Source: JBOGFC01 sp050742155 (GTDB taxonomy: Bacteria; Actinomycetota; Acidimicrobiia; Spongiisociales; JALYHC01). From it: a stretch of DNA of 6,892 nt. The notes beneath the pieces are model-generated. The model saw only the letters and a list, made by a program, of their open reading frames with translations. It was not told the origin of the DNA and ran no database searches. Below, piece by piece: positions 1 through 6,019 of the stretch; position 1 is the first letter of the stretch, and each line of letters begins with the position of its first letter. The translations under genes were made by a program, and so were the position numbers. The stretch covers positions 1 to 6,892 of the forward strand of contig JBOGFC010000131.1 in NCBI GenBank assembly GCA_050742155.1. Reading direction: 5' to 3'.

Positions 1-1
1 C

Positions 2-184
2 GAAGCCGCCCGAGCCTATGGGCGGGCGTTCGCGGCGACCCGGGCGGCCGGCCGTTCGAGTCGAACCCGGCTCGCCGATCTCCTGATCGCCTCGACGGCG
101 GCCGCACATGGTCTCCCCCTGTACACCCGGAACGAATCGGACTTCCTTCACCTGGACGGCATCGTGGCCGTCGTAGGAGTGTGA
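2..184 (+). CDS. VapC-type PIN-domain toxin, C-terminal fragment (cut by window edge)
   Basis: Reading frame 2 is open from the first base to a TGA at 182-184 and gives the last 60 residues of a protein whose start lies outside the window. The fragment has the usual end of a PIN domain: an Arg-rich helix, then LADLLIASTAAAHGLPLYTR, then NESDFLHLDGI and a short hydrophobic strand VAVVGV before the stop. The Asp of LADLLIA and the Asp of NESDF are at the positions of acidic residues that bind Mg2+ in PIN nucleases. VapC toxins are ribonucleases, normally paired with an upstream VapB antitoxin, which cannot be seen here. The C-terminus looks intact. A second, unrelated toxin-antitoxin pair follows about 110 bases downstream. 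The family call is fairly secure; assignment as VapC rather than another PIN protein is by motif only. Confidence 0.8.
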   Translation, partial: EAARAYGRAFAATRAAGRSSRTRLADLLIASTAAAHGLPLYTRNESDFLHLDGIVAVVGV

Positions 185-259
185 CCCAGATCGACGTCGA
201 GTCTCGGTGGCGGTCCTTCGTCTGTTTCCGACCGGGCCTGGCCGTGAGCATGTTGGAGG

Positions 260-297
260 TTAGCCGCTCGCTCTTGTATGACTAGAATGATGGTCAT
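260..297 (+). promoter_or_regulatory. Putative promoter and operator dyad of the antitoxin-toxin operon
   Basis: A -10-like TAGAAT lies at 283-288, with only a weak -35 candidate (TTAGCC, 260-265, 17-base spacer). Transcription would then start at about 295, next to the ATG at 296, so the antitoxin may be translated from a leaderless mRNA. An inverted repeat ATGAC (278-282) / GTCAT (293-297) flanks the -10. Phd/RelB antitoxins commonly repress their own promoters through such dyads. The arms are only 5 bp, so the operator role is inference. Confidence 0.35.
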
Positions 298-571
298 GTC
301 TGATACGACGCTGCCGCTTGCCGAGATCAAGAAACGCTTATCGGAAATCGTCGACAGGGTGGAGGAGCACCATGAGCGCGTGATACTCACTCGGAACGGG
401 AGGCCGGCGGCGGTGATTCTCAGCCCTGATGACCTCGAGTCGTTGGAGGAAACCCTCGACCTTCTTTCCGAGCCGGGTGCGCTGGAGGAGATTCGGCGAT
501 CCCAGGAAGAGATCGATCGGGGCGAGTACGTTACTGCCGAGGAGCTGCGAGCTAAGTACCTCGCCAAGTGA
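296..571 (+). CDS. Phd/RelB-type antitoxin
   Basis: This 91-residue protein is predicted to neutralise the RelE-type toxin encoded immediately downstream and to bind DNA with it for autoregulation. The N-terminal part LPLAEIKKRLSEIVDRVEEH followed by VILTRNGRPAAVILSP is the classic Phd/YefM DNA-binding fold: a helix, then a two-strand hairpin with the N-G-[RK]-P-x-A-V motif. The acidic, helical C-terminal half (about residues 45-91, rich in Glu) is the usual toxin-wrapping tail. The frame stays open to an ATG at 278, giving MTRMMVM first, and also has ATGs at 287 and 290. The start at 296 is preferred because it begins just before the conserved region and sits at the predicted transcription start. 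A GGAGGT at 255-260 is too far from any of these ATGs to be a normal ribosome binding site. The stop overlaps the toxin start in GTGA. Confidence 0.88.
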   Translation: MSDTTLPLAEIKKRLSEIVDRVEEHHERVILTRNGRPAAVILSPDDLESLEETLDLLSEPGALEEIRRSQEEIDRGEYVTAEELRAKYLAK

Positions 572-834
572 CGTGGAGTCTCCGTGTGTCGGCTTTCGCC
601 GAACGCGGCTTGGGCCGCCTACCCGAGAAAGCATCAGCGGCGATCGTCGAGTTTCTGACCGGACCTCTCCTAGAGGAACCTCGGCGAGTCGGCAAACCGC
701 TGACACGGGAGCTCGCAGGCTACTTGGCGGCTCGTCGTGGTCCCTACCGGGTTGTGTATCGCATCGATGAGGTCGCGTCGGTTGTTGAGGTGGTTCGAAT
801 CGACCACCGGTCACGCGTCTATCGCCGCCGATAG
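568..834 (+). CDS. RelE/ParE-family toxin
   Basis: This 88-residue basic protein has the length and pattern of RelE-family toxins, which cleave mRNA on the ribosome or, in the ParE branch, poison gyrase. It shows the N-terminal strand and long helices (residues 3-40), the K-P-L-T-R-E-L-A-G-Y segment (43-52), the core strand GPYRVVYRID (58-67) and the C-terminal strand VVRIDHRSRVYRR. Arg57, Arg61, His80, Arg81 and Tyr85 are at positions where RelE enzymes keep catalytic or rRNA-contacting basic and aromatic residues. The start is a GTG sharing bases with the antitoxin stop (GTGA), so translation is probably coupled and no separate Shine-Dalgarno sequence is seen. The spacing around the conserved residues resembles active members, so the pair could be functional. 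The RelE versus ParE choice is not certain. Confidence 0.87.
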   Translation: MTWSLRVSAFAERGLGRLPEKASAAIVEFLTGPLLEEPRRVGKPLTRELAGYLAARRGPYRVVYRIDEVASVVEVVRIDHRSRVYRRR

Positions 835-863
835 ATTGAGCTCAACTTCTCCCCCCCCTCCGA

Positions 864-887
864 TTGCACCCCGTGGGTTTGGTGCAA
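864..887 (+). terminator. Inverted repeat, possible terminator of the toxin-antitoxin operon
   Basis: TTGCACC (864-870) and GGTGCAA (881-887) are perfect 7-bp arms around a 10-base loop, 30 bases after the toxin stop codon. A competing small hairpin, ACCC (868-871) with GGGT (875-878), lies inside. No T-run follows (GTCCTTCC), so this would be an atypical terminator. An mRNA-stabilising hairpin or a regulator site is equally possible. Confidence 0.35.
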
Positions 888-991
888 GTCCTTCCTCCGC
901 CAACCGAGGAACGAGAGCCACCTCTCTCCACTTTGCAACCAAGCCTCTCCGAGTAGGGGACCCTGCTGGGCTACCTCTTCGCCGACCGGGG

Positions 992-1017
992 TGCCGGTGG
1001 GGGGCCCCCCGACGGCG
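992..1017. repeat. G6C6-centred imperfect palindrome
   Basis: Six G (999-1004) are followed directly by six C (1005-1010). The symmetry continues outward through a T-G wobble and one G/A mismatch to GCCG (993-996) opposite CGGC (1013-1016), then another wobble pair. That makes 13-base arms with no loop bases at the centre. It is symmetric and could act as a strong hairpin, a protein site or a replication/sequencing obstacle. No function can be assigned. Confidence 0.6.
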
Positions 1018-1168
1018 AGGGGCGCCGGGAGCGGCGGCGAGAGAGAGGACCAGCAGGATGGCCCCGTTTGGGCGTAGGTCTTCGGGGGGATCGCCCAGTC
1101 GGGAACCTGCCCGATCTTCTACCGTTTCGCCAGGCCCGGGGAACTCTGACCCGAGAAGCCTTCCGGAG

Positions 1169-1768
1169 CTAGTGCCCGGGGGCCGGCTCCAGCCGAGTCC
1201 GAGTAGCGCACGTGCAGGCGACCTGGTGGCGCTCCCCTTCGGTGGGAAGCACGTGATAGATCATGGCGATCAGCATGGGGATGAACACCAACACGTTGTA
1301 GAGCAGGTGGAGCTCGACCCGCATAACGACCAGCTGGACAACGCTCGTCGGGACCGGCTTGCCCAACAAGTTGACCCCCACCACCACCTGGCCGAGCAAG
1401 AGGAAGTGCTCGATATGGTGCCAGAACTGGATACCGAGAGCCACGTTCCACCACGTCCGTGAGCGGCCGGCGAATCCCGGGCGGAGAAGGATCAGGCCGC
1501 CGAGCATCACGATGGCATAGAAATAGTGCAGCGACTCGGAGCTGGCGAGCCAGGGGAAGGCCAGGCCCAGGGCCCCCCGTGCCTCCGGCCTCGCCCACCC
1601 GAGGCCCCAGATCTGGAAGGCCTGCAGGAGGTGCTCCGCCCAATGCGCCACGACGATCGCCATGAAGCTCCATAGAGCGGCACGGTGATAGCGGCCATTC
1701 AGTTGGTCCACCAAGCTCTGAGAGCCTGCCGGCCGGCTCGTCTGCCTCAATACCGCGGCGTCACTCAC
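1169..1768 (-). CDS. Uncharacterised four-helix membrane protein with duplicated HxxEH motifs
   Basis: I do not recognise a named family with a known function, though similar conserved hypothetical membrane proteins seem familiar from actinobacterial genomes. The start is placed at a GTG (1768-1766): the GGAGG at 1780-1776 lies 7 bases before it, whereas the ATG at 1774 directly abuts the ribosome site. This gives 199 residues. Four hydrophobic helices are visible at about 31-51, 78-95, 105-130 and 152-174. The protein looks like two similar halves (about 33-95 and 106-170): each begins with a Trp-rich helix carrying H-x-x-E-H (H42/E45/H46 and H117/E120/H121), then, 33-35 residues later, the next helix opens with L-H-x-x-Y (H81 and H154). 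His172 is near the end of the last helix. His and Glu inside membrane helices suggest metal or heme binding, but this is inference. The gene is divergent from the DtxR-family regulator, so metal control is plausible. The hydrophilic tail after residue 174 is short and poorly conserved in appearance. Confidence 0.8.
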   Translation of the reverse strand: MSDAAVLRQTSRPAGSQSLVDQLNGRYHRAALWSFMAIVVAHWAEHLLQAFQIWGLGWARPEARGALGLAFPWLASSESLHYFYAIVMLGGLILLRPGFAGRSRTWWNVALGIQFWHHIEHFLLLGQVVVGVNLLGKPVPTSVVQLVVMRVELHLLYNVLVFIPMLIAMIYHVLPTEGERHQVACTCATRTRLEPAPGH

Positions 1769-1774
1769 CTGCAT

Positions 1775-1828
1775 TCCTCCTAGCTAGAACTGGCAGCCGA
1801 TTATCCGCCTTCTCACCTCGGCGGTAAA
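1775..1828 (-). promoter_or_regulatory. Putative sigma-70-type promoter and ribosome binding site of the membrane-protein gene
   Basis: On the minus strand, TTTACC (1828-1823, 4 of 6 to the -35 consensus) and GATAAT (1805-1800, 5 of 6 to the -10) are separated by exactly 17 bases. Transcription would begin around 1793, leaving a short leader with GGAGGA (1780-1775) placed correctly for the GTG at 1768. The agreement of promoter, leader and ribosome site supports the chosen start. Confidence 0.5.
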
Positions 1829-1941
1829 TGGCCTGGGTCACAACCGGAGGATGATTCTCTTCACCACGGGGAGATGCGCCTCATCACAGCCCACATGTGC
1901 CCCCGGTCACGTGTAATGGCCCGGGGAGGGCTCGGGAGAGT

Positions 1942-1982
1942 TAGACATTACGAATTAGAAACTTCTATTATCCAAAGTCTCA
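1942..1982 (+). promoter_or_regulatory. Promoter with overlapping dyad before the DtxR-family gene; likely leaderless start
   Basis: This is the most AT-rich patch of the window. TAGACA (1942-1947, 5 of 6 to -35) and TATTAT (1966-1971, 5 of 6 to -10) are 18 bases apart, so transcription should start at about 1978-1982, on or beside the ATG at 1982. No Shine-Dalgarno sequence precedes that ATG, consistent with leaderless translation. A dyad TAGAA-AC-TTCTA (1956-1967), with one further matching pair at 1954/1969, covers the spacer and the start of the -10. It is placed where an autorepressor would bind. It does not match the DtxR/IdeR consensus that I know, so the binding protein is inferred. 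Confidence 0.5.
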
Positions 1983-2638
1983 TGTCACAGTTATCCGAAA
2001 AAGAACGCGAGACGCTCAAGTCCGTCTACCGGCTCTCCCAGGCGGGTGAGGTCCGGGGCGGAGACCTGGCCGCCGCCCTGGAGCTCAGCCCGGCCACGGT
2101 AACCGCCCGCATCAAGCACCTCACCGAGCGGGGCCTGGTCGAGCACCTCCCCTATCAGTCGGTGGAGCTCACCGACAAGGGTCGCCGGGCGGCGGTGTCG
2201 GCCATCCGCCGGCACCGGATCGTCGAGCGCTTCCTCTCGGACATGCTCGGCTATCCCTGGGAAGAGGCCGACCGCCTGGCGGTGACCTTCGAGCATCGGC
2301 TTCCCGACGAGGTGGAGCACCGCCTCTTCGTGGCCCTCGACCGGCCCACCACCTGCCCGCATGGCTTCCCCATCCCCGACCCCGACTCCGACCACTTGCC
2401 CGTCCTTCCGCCCCTGGCTTCCCTCGAGCCGGGCGAGGAGGCGGTGGTGGCCGTCCCGGGGAGCACCGACCCCGAGGTGGTGGCCTTCCTGGAGACACTC
2501 GACCTTCGGCCGGGCGTCCGAGTCACCGTGCGTGAGAAGCATCCCTTTGAGGGGCCCGTCGTGCTGTCGGTGAACGGGCAGGATCGCACTATCGGTCACA
2601 AGCTGGCCCGTCAGATCTTCGTACGAGAGACACCATGA
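1982..2638 (+). CDS. DtxR/MntR-family metal-dependent transcriptional regulator with FeoA-like domain
   Basis: The protein is predicted to bind a divalent metal (Fe2+ or Mn2+) and repress metal-responsive promoters as a dimer. Counting from the ATG at 1982 it has 218 residues, typical of the long members. Residues 5-60 form the winged helix, with the recognition helix around SPATVTARIKHLTERG. Residues 70-130 form the dimerisation and metal domain, with RRHRIVERFL, TFEHRLPDEVEHRL and the family signature CPHGFPIP (125-132). Residues 145-218 are the SH3-like FeoA domain. By alignment from memory, Glu10, His78, Glu82, Glu104 and His105 match DtxR Met10, His79, Glu83, Glu105 and His106. The position of DtxR Cys102 / MntR Glu99 is Val101, an unusual loss of a ligand. 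An in-frame ATG at 1874 would add 36 residues unlike the family, and this added stretch overlaps the predicted promoter, so it is rejected. The stop overlaps hppA by ATGA. Confidence 0.9.
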   Translation: MSQLSEKERETLKSVYRLSQAGEVRGGDLAAALELSPATVTARIKHLTERGLVEHLPYQSVELTDKGRRAAVSAIRRHRIVERFLSDMLGYPWEEADRLAVTFEHRLPDEVEHRLFVALDRPTTCPHGFPIPDPDSDHLPVLPPLASLEPGEEAVVAVPGSTDPEVVAFLETLDLRPGVRVTVREKHPFEGPVVLSVNGQDRTIGHKLARQIFVRETP

Positions 2639-4935
2639 GGCCGGTTCTGGTCGCCGAGGGCGGCTACCAGGTCTTCGAGCTGGGCTTGGGCGAGTACGTC
2701 TGGCTGTGGTTCTCGGTGGCCACCGCCCTCCTGGCGCTGGGCGTGGGCTTCGCCCTGATGCGCAGCACCCTGGCGGCCGACCAGGGCACGCCGCTCATGC
2801 GCCAGATCGCCGAGGCGATCCAGGAAGGGGCCATGGCCTACCTGAGACGGCAGTTCCGGACCATCGCTCTCATCCTCATCCCGTTGGTCGGGGTGGTGTT
2901 CCTCACCGCCACCGCCGTGGTCCGCCCGGACGGGTCACAGGCGCTCAGCGTGGCCGAGTCGGGCCTCTTTCGCACGCTGGCCTTCGTGGCCGGCTGCCTG
3001 ATGTCCGGCCTGACCGGCTTCATCGGCATGAGCCTGGCGGTGCGGGGCAACGTGCGCACCGCGGCCGCCGCCCGGGCCGGCTCGCTGCCGGCCGCCCTGC
3101 AGGTGGCCTTCCGGACCGGGGGCGTGGCCGGGATGTTCACGGTGGGCCTGGGGCTCTTGGGGGCCACCCTGATCGTGCTGATCTTTCAGAACGCCGCCTC
3201 GGCCATCCTGGTCGGCTTCGGCTTCGGAGGGTCGCTGCTAGCCCTGTTCCTGCGGGTGGGTGGGGGCATCTTCACCAAGGCGGCCGATGTGGGGGCCGAC
3301 CTGGTCGGCAAGGTGGAGGCGGGTATCCCCGAGGACGACGCCCGCAACCCGGCCACCATCGCCGACAACGTGGGCGACAACGTCGGGGACTGCGCCGGGA
3401 TGGCGGCCGACCTGTTCGAGAGCTACGAGGTCACCCTGGTGGCCTCGATCATTCTGGGCGTGGCCGCCTTCCAGTCGATCGGGGCCAATCCGGCCCTGGG
3501 GCTGATCTTCCCGGTGGTGGCCCGGGCCATCGGGGTGCTGGCTTCCGTGGTGGGCGTGTACGCGGTGCGCGCCCGGGAGGGCGACCGTAGCCCGCTCGCT
3601 CCCATCAACCGCGGCTTCGCCACCGCCGGCCTCCTCACGGTGGTGGGCACCTTCCTGGTGGCCCACTTCTACGTGCACAACCTGGACGTCTTCTGGGCGG
3701 TGGTGGTCGGCCTGGTGCTGGCCCAACTGGTGAGTCGCCTCACCGAGTACTTCACCTCCACCCACACCGCCCCGGTCCGTGAGATCGCCGAGGCCTCCCG
3801 CACCGGCCCGGCCACCACGCTCTTGTCCGGGTTCAGCTCGGGCCTGGAGTCGAGCGTGTGGGCGATCGTGGCCGTCGCCGCGGCCCTGGGGACGGCCATC
3901 GCCCTGGGCGATGGCAACCTCCAGTACTCGCTCTACCTGGTGGCACTGGTCGGCATGGGCATGCTGGCCACCACCGGGGTGGTGGTGAGTGAGGACACCT
4001 ACGGGCCGGTGGCCGACAACGCGGCCGGCATCGCCGAGATGTCGGGGGAGTTCGAGGGCGAGCCCCGCCGGATCATGGTGAGCCTCGACGCGGCCGGAAA
4101 CACCACCAAGGCGGTCACCAAGGGCTTTGCCATCGGGTCGGCGGTGATCGCCGCGGTGGCCCTGTTCGCCTCCTTCATCGAGACCATCGGCGAGGAGCTC
4201 CGCCTCGGGCTGCAGGGCTCGGCGCTCTTCGCCGATCCGCTCACCCAGGTCAACGTGGCCGACCCCACCACCTTCATCGGCTTGCTGGTGGGCGGAGGGG
4301 TGGTGTTCCTGTTCTCCGCCCTGGCCATCCGGGCGGTCGGGCGCACGGCCGGGGTGGTGGTGCAGGAAGTCCGGAGGCAGTTCCGGGAGCATCCCGGCAT
4401 CTTGGACTACACCGAACGACCGGACTACGGGCGGGTGATCGACATCTGTACCGGGGCGGCCCTTCGGGAGCTGGCCACCCCGGCGCTGCTGGCCGTGCTG
4501 ACCCCGGTCATCCTCGGCTTCGGGATCAGCTACCTCGCCCTGGGGGCCTTTCTGGCGGCGGTCATCCTGACCGGCCAGCTGATGGCCAACTTTCTCTCCA
4601 ACGCCGGGGGGGCCTGGGACAACGCCAAGAAGTACATTGAGGACGGGCACCACGGGGGGAAGGGGTCGGAGGCCCACAAGGCGGCCGTGATCGGGGACAC
4701 CGTGGGGGACCCCTTCAAGGACACGGCCGGGCCGGCCCTCAATCCCCTGATCAAGGTGATGAACCTCGTCTCGCTGCTCATCCTGCCGGCCGTCATCAAC
4801 CTGCAGGACAGCCCGTGGCGGTACGCCATCGCCCTAGGGGCGTTGGTGGTGCTGGGGGTGGCCATCGCCTTCTCCAAGCGGGCCGGGGTGGGGTTGGTCG
4901 ACGAGCCCGAGGCCGCCCTCCCGGCACGGGCCTAG
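2635..4935 (+). CDS. hppA: K+-independent H+-translocating membrane pyrophosphatase
   Basis: This integral membrane enzyme hydrolyses cytoplasmic pyrophosphate and pumps protons outward. At 766 residues with about 16 hydrophobic segments it is full length. The substrate and Mg2+ site motifs are all present: GGGIFTKAADVGADLVGKVE (209-228), then EDDARNPATIADNVGDNVGD (233-252), followed by CAGMAADLFESY; DTYGPVADNAAGIAEMSG in the middle; NAGGAWDNAKKYIE (656-669); and GDTVGDPFKDTAGP (687-700). The switch segment reads GNTTKAVTKG with Lys492 and Thr495. Lys at this place marks the potassium-independent subclass, whose known members pump H+, whereas Na+ pumps belong to the K+-dependent subclass with Ala there. 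The sequence resembles the Streptomyces-type enzyme. The ATG overlaps the regulator stop (ATGA) and only a weak GAGAG precedes it, so translation is probably coupled to the DtxR-family gene, an uncommon partner for hppA. Confidence 0.97.
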   Translation: MRPVLVAEGGYQVFELGLGEYVWLWFSVATALLALGVGFALMRSTLAADQGTPLMRQIAEAIQEGAMAYLRRQFRTIALILIPLVGVVFLTATAVVRPDGSQALSVAESGLFRTLAFVAGCLMSGLTGFIGMSLAVRGNVRTAAAARAGSLPAALQVAFRTGGVAGMFTVGLGLLGATLIVLIFQNAASAILVGFGFGGSLLALFLRVGGGIFTKAADVGADLVGKVEAGIPEDDARNPATIADNVGDNVGDCAGMAADLFESYEVTLVASIILGVAAFQSIGANPALGLIFPVVARAIGVLASVVGVYAVRAREGDRSPLAPINRGFATAGLLTVVGTFLVAHFYVHNLDVFWAVVVGLVLAQLVSRLTEYFTSTHTAPVREIAEASRTGPATTLLSGFSSGLESSVWAIVAVAAALGTAIALGDGNLQYSLYLVALVGMGMLATTGVVVSEDTYGPVADNAAGIAEMSGEFEGEPRRIMVSLDAAGNTTKAVTKGFAIGSAVIAAVALFASFIETIGEELRLGLQGSALFADPLTQVNVADPTTFIGLLVGGGVVFLFSALAIRAVGRTAGVVVQEVRRQFREHPGILDYTERPDYGRVIDICTGAALRELATPALLAVLTPVILGFGISYLALGAFLAAVILTGQLMANFLSNAGGAWDNAKKYIEDGHHGGKGSEAHKAAVIGDTVGDPFKDTAGPALNPLIKVMNLVSLLILPAVINLQDSPWRYAIALGALVVLGVAIAFSKRAGVGLVDEPEAALPARA

Positions 4936-4955
4936 TGCAAACCCTGGGACAATCC

Positions 4956-6005
4956 CTAGCGGCCGGTGCTGCGCAGCACGTAGTCGTCGGCGCTCTCGTC
5001 CCAGGTGAGGTCGACGAGGCCGCGGGTGGCGGCCGCCTTGGCGAACTGCAGGAAGCCGGAGAAGCCGAACTTCTTCTCCGTGAAGCCGGGCCGGCGCTTG
5101 CGGAGCCTGTCCTTCAGCCCGGAGAGGAGGGGCGGGCCGTCGGCGGATTCCAGCTCGGTCACCACCGATCGCAGGAGGTTGAAGGCCTCCTCCTCCTCGT
5201 CGCCATGCTCGGGGAAGCTCACTACCGGGTCGCCGGCCGCCGATCCCTCGCTCAGCTCGATGATCTTGCGCTCCTCCAGGTGGCGGAGGAGCTCGGCAAA
5301 GCCCCGGAATCCGTAGTCTGCCTCGTTGAAGGTGGGATCCTTGCGGAGCAAGGCTCGCTTGAGGAACGAGCCGTGCACCGCCTCGCCGGTGCTGCGCTGC
5401 AGGCCGGCCAGGGTCTGGGTGACCACCTGGGCGAGGTCCTCCACGCTCTCCGGCGCTTGCTCCGGTGGCCCCTCCGGCTGCGGCTCCGGTCGCTGCTTGC
5501 CCCGGCGCCTTTCCCTCCGGGGAACGTCCACTCCCTCCAGGCTCTCGTAGAAGAGGAACTCATCGCAGGCCGGAGGGAGCAGCGGCGAGGTCGACTCCTT
5601 GATGCCCACCCCGATCACCTTCTTGTTGAGCTCCCGGAGCTTGTGGACGAGGGGGGTGAAGTCGCTGTCGCCGGTGCAGATGACGAAGGTGGTCAGGTAG
5701 TCGCGCTCGAAGGAGAGCTCCAGGGCGTCCACCGCCATCTTGATGTCGGCGGCGTTCTTGCGCACCGCCCCCATCCGCTGGGGGATCTCGATCAGCTCCA
5801 CGTGGCTGTGGGTGAGCATGCGGCGGTCCTCCTGGAAATAGGACCAGTCGGCGTAGGCGCGCCGCACCACCACCCGCCCCCGCTCGGCCAGGGCGTCGGC
5901 GATCGGCTTGAAGTCGAACTGGAGCCCGTTGAGGTTCTCGCGCGCCCCGATGGCCAGGTTCTCGTAATCGAGGAAGAGGGCGATGCGTTCCTCGTCGTTG
6001 GGCAT
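4956..6005 (-). CDS. NYN-domain (LabA/DUF88-like) putative RNase with two OST-HTH/LOTUS domains
   Basis: The 349-residue protein starts with an NYN domain, a PIN-like nuclease fold: RIALFLDYENLAIG (7-20) with Asp13, ADIKMAVDAL (86-95) with Asp87 and Asp93, and CTGDSDFTPLVHKLRE (110-125) with Asp113 and Asp115. These acids are the usual metal ligands, so nuclease activity is plausible. A charged, Pro-rich linker (about 161-187) leads to two similar OST-HTH/LOTUS domains at about 188-262 and 272-346. Both carry a basic helix, then a Phe-rich stretch: FLKRALLRKDPTFNEADYGF with GFAELLRHLEER, and LKDRLRKRRPGFTEKKFGF with GFLQFAKAAATRG. Such domains bind RNA, reportedly G-rich RNA. The frame runs upstream to 6179 but there encodes repeat-derived Pro/Gly sequence, so the ATG at 6005 next to MPNDEERIALF is chosen. 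It has only a weak TAGG (6018-6015) upstream. It follows the methyltransferase by 43 bases and converges with hppA, 20 bases apart, without a clear terminator. Confidence 0.9.
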   Translation of the reverse strand: MPNDEERIALFLDYENLAIGARENLNGLQFDFKPIADALAERGRVVVRRAYADWSYFQEDRRMLTHSHVELIEIPQRMGAVRKNAADIKMAVDALELSFERDYLTTFVICTGDSDFTPLVHKLRELNKKVIGVGIKESTSPLLPPACDEFLFYESLEGVDVPRRERRRGKQRPEPQPEGPPEQAPESVEDLAQVVTQTLAGLQRSTGEAVHGSFLKRALLRKDPTFNEADYGFRGFAELLRHLEERKIIELSEGSAAGDPVVSFPEHGDEEEEAFNLLRSVVTELESADGPPLLSGLKDRLRKRRPGFTEKKFGFSGFLQFAKAAATRGLVDLTWDESADDYVLRSTGR

Positions 6006-6019
6006 GGAAGAGAGCCTAG

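Larger units (their letters stand above)
835..1168. other. Gene-free stretch between the toxin gene and the membrane-protein gene
   Basis: No reading frame here has both a credible start and recognisable protein character. It contains a run of eight C (851-858), a terminator-like inverted repeat (864-887), a G6C6-centred palindrome (992-1017) and further short inverted repeats (GATCG at 1089-1093 with CGATC at 1112-1116; TCGGG at 1099-1103 with CCCGA at 1110-1114). The plus-strand frame from 957 to a TAG at 1170-1172 is open without an ATG or GTG start near its beginning and reads as low-complexity Gly/Arg-rich sequence. It could be a decayed gene remnant but nothing in it is recognisable. 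Confidence 0.5.

Noticed and set aside
872..902. Sequence resembling the T-arm and 3' end of a serine-type tRNA (ending CTTCCTCCGCCA)
   Set aside because: The T-loop consensus is broken, no matching acceptor strand, D-arm or anticodon arm exists upstream, and the bases form a better simple inverted repeat.
957..1172. Startless open frame on the plus strand through the G6C6 palindrome
   Set aside because: No start codon or ribosome site, low-complexity Gly/Arg content and no recognisable motif; openness is expected at this base composition.
1851..1916. A 21-codon open frame after GGAGG in the divergent intergenic region, possible leader peptide
   Set aside because: The ATG touches the GGAGG with zero spacing, and the predicted regulator promoter lies downstream of it, so it would not be on that mRNA.
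1874..1981. N-terminal extension of the DtxR-family protein from the ATG at 1874
   Set aside because: The 36 extra residues do not resemble the family, the ATG directly abuts GGGGAG with no spacing, and the stretch overlaps the AT-rich promoter and dyad.
3238..4677. Long open frame antisense to hppA
   Set aside because: It is a shadow of the strongly conserved hppA frame, with His/Gly/Asp-rich low-complexity translation typical of the antisense of GC-rich genes.
4936..4955. Bidirectional terminator between the convergent hppA and NYN genes
   Set aside because: Only a 4-bp dyad (GGGA-CAA-TCCC) can be made and no T-run exists on either side.
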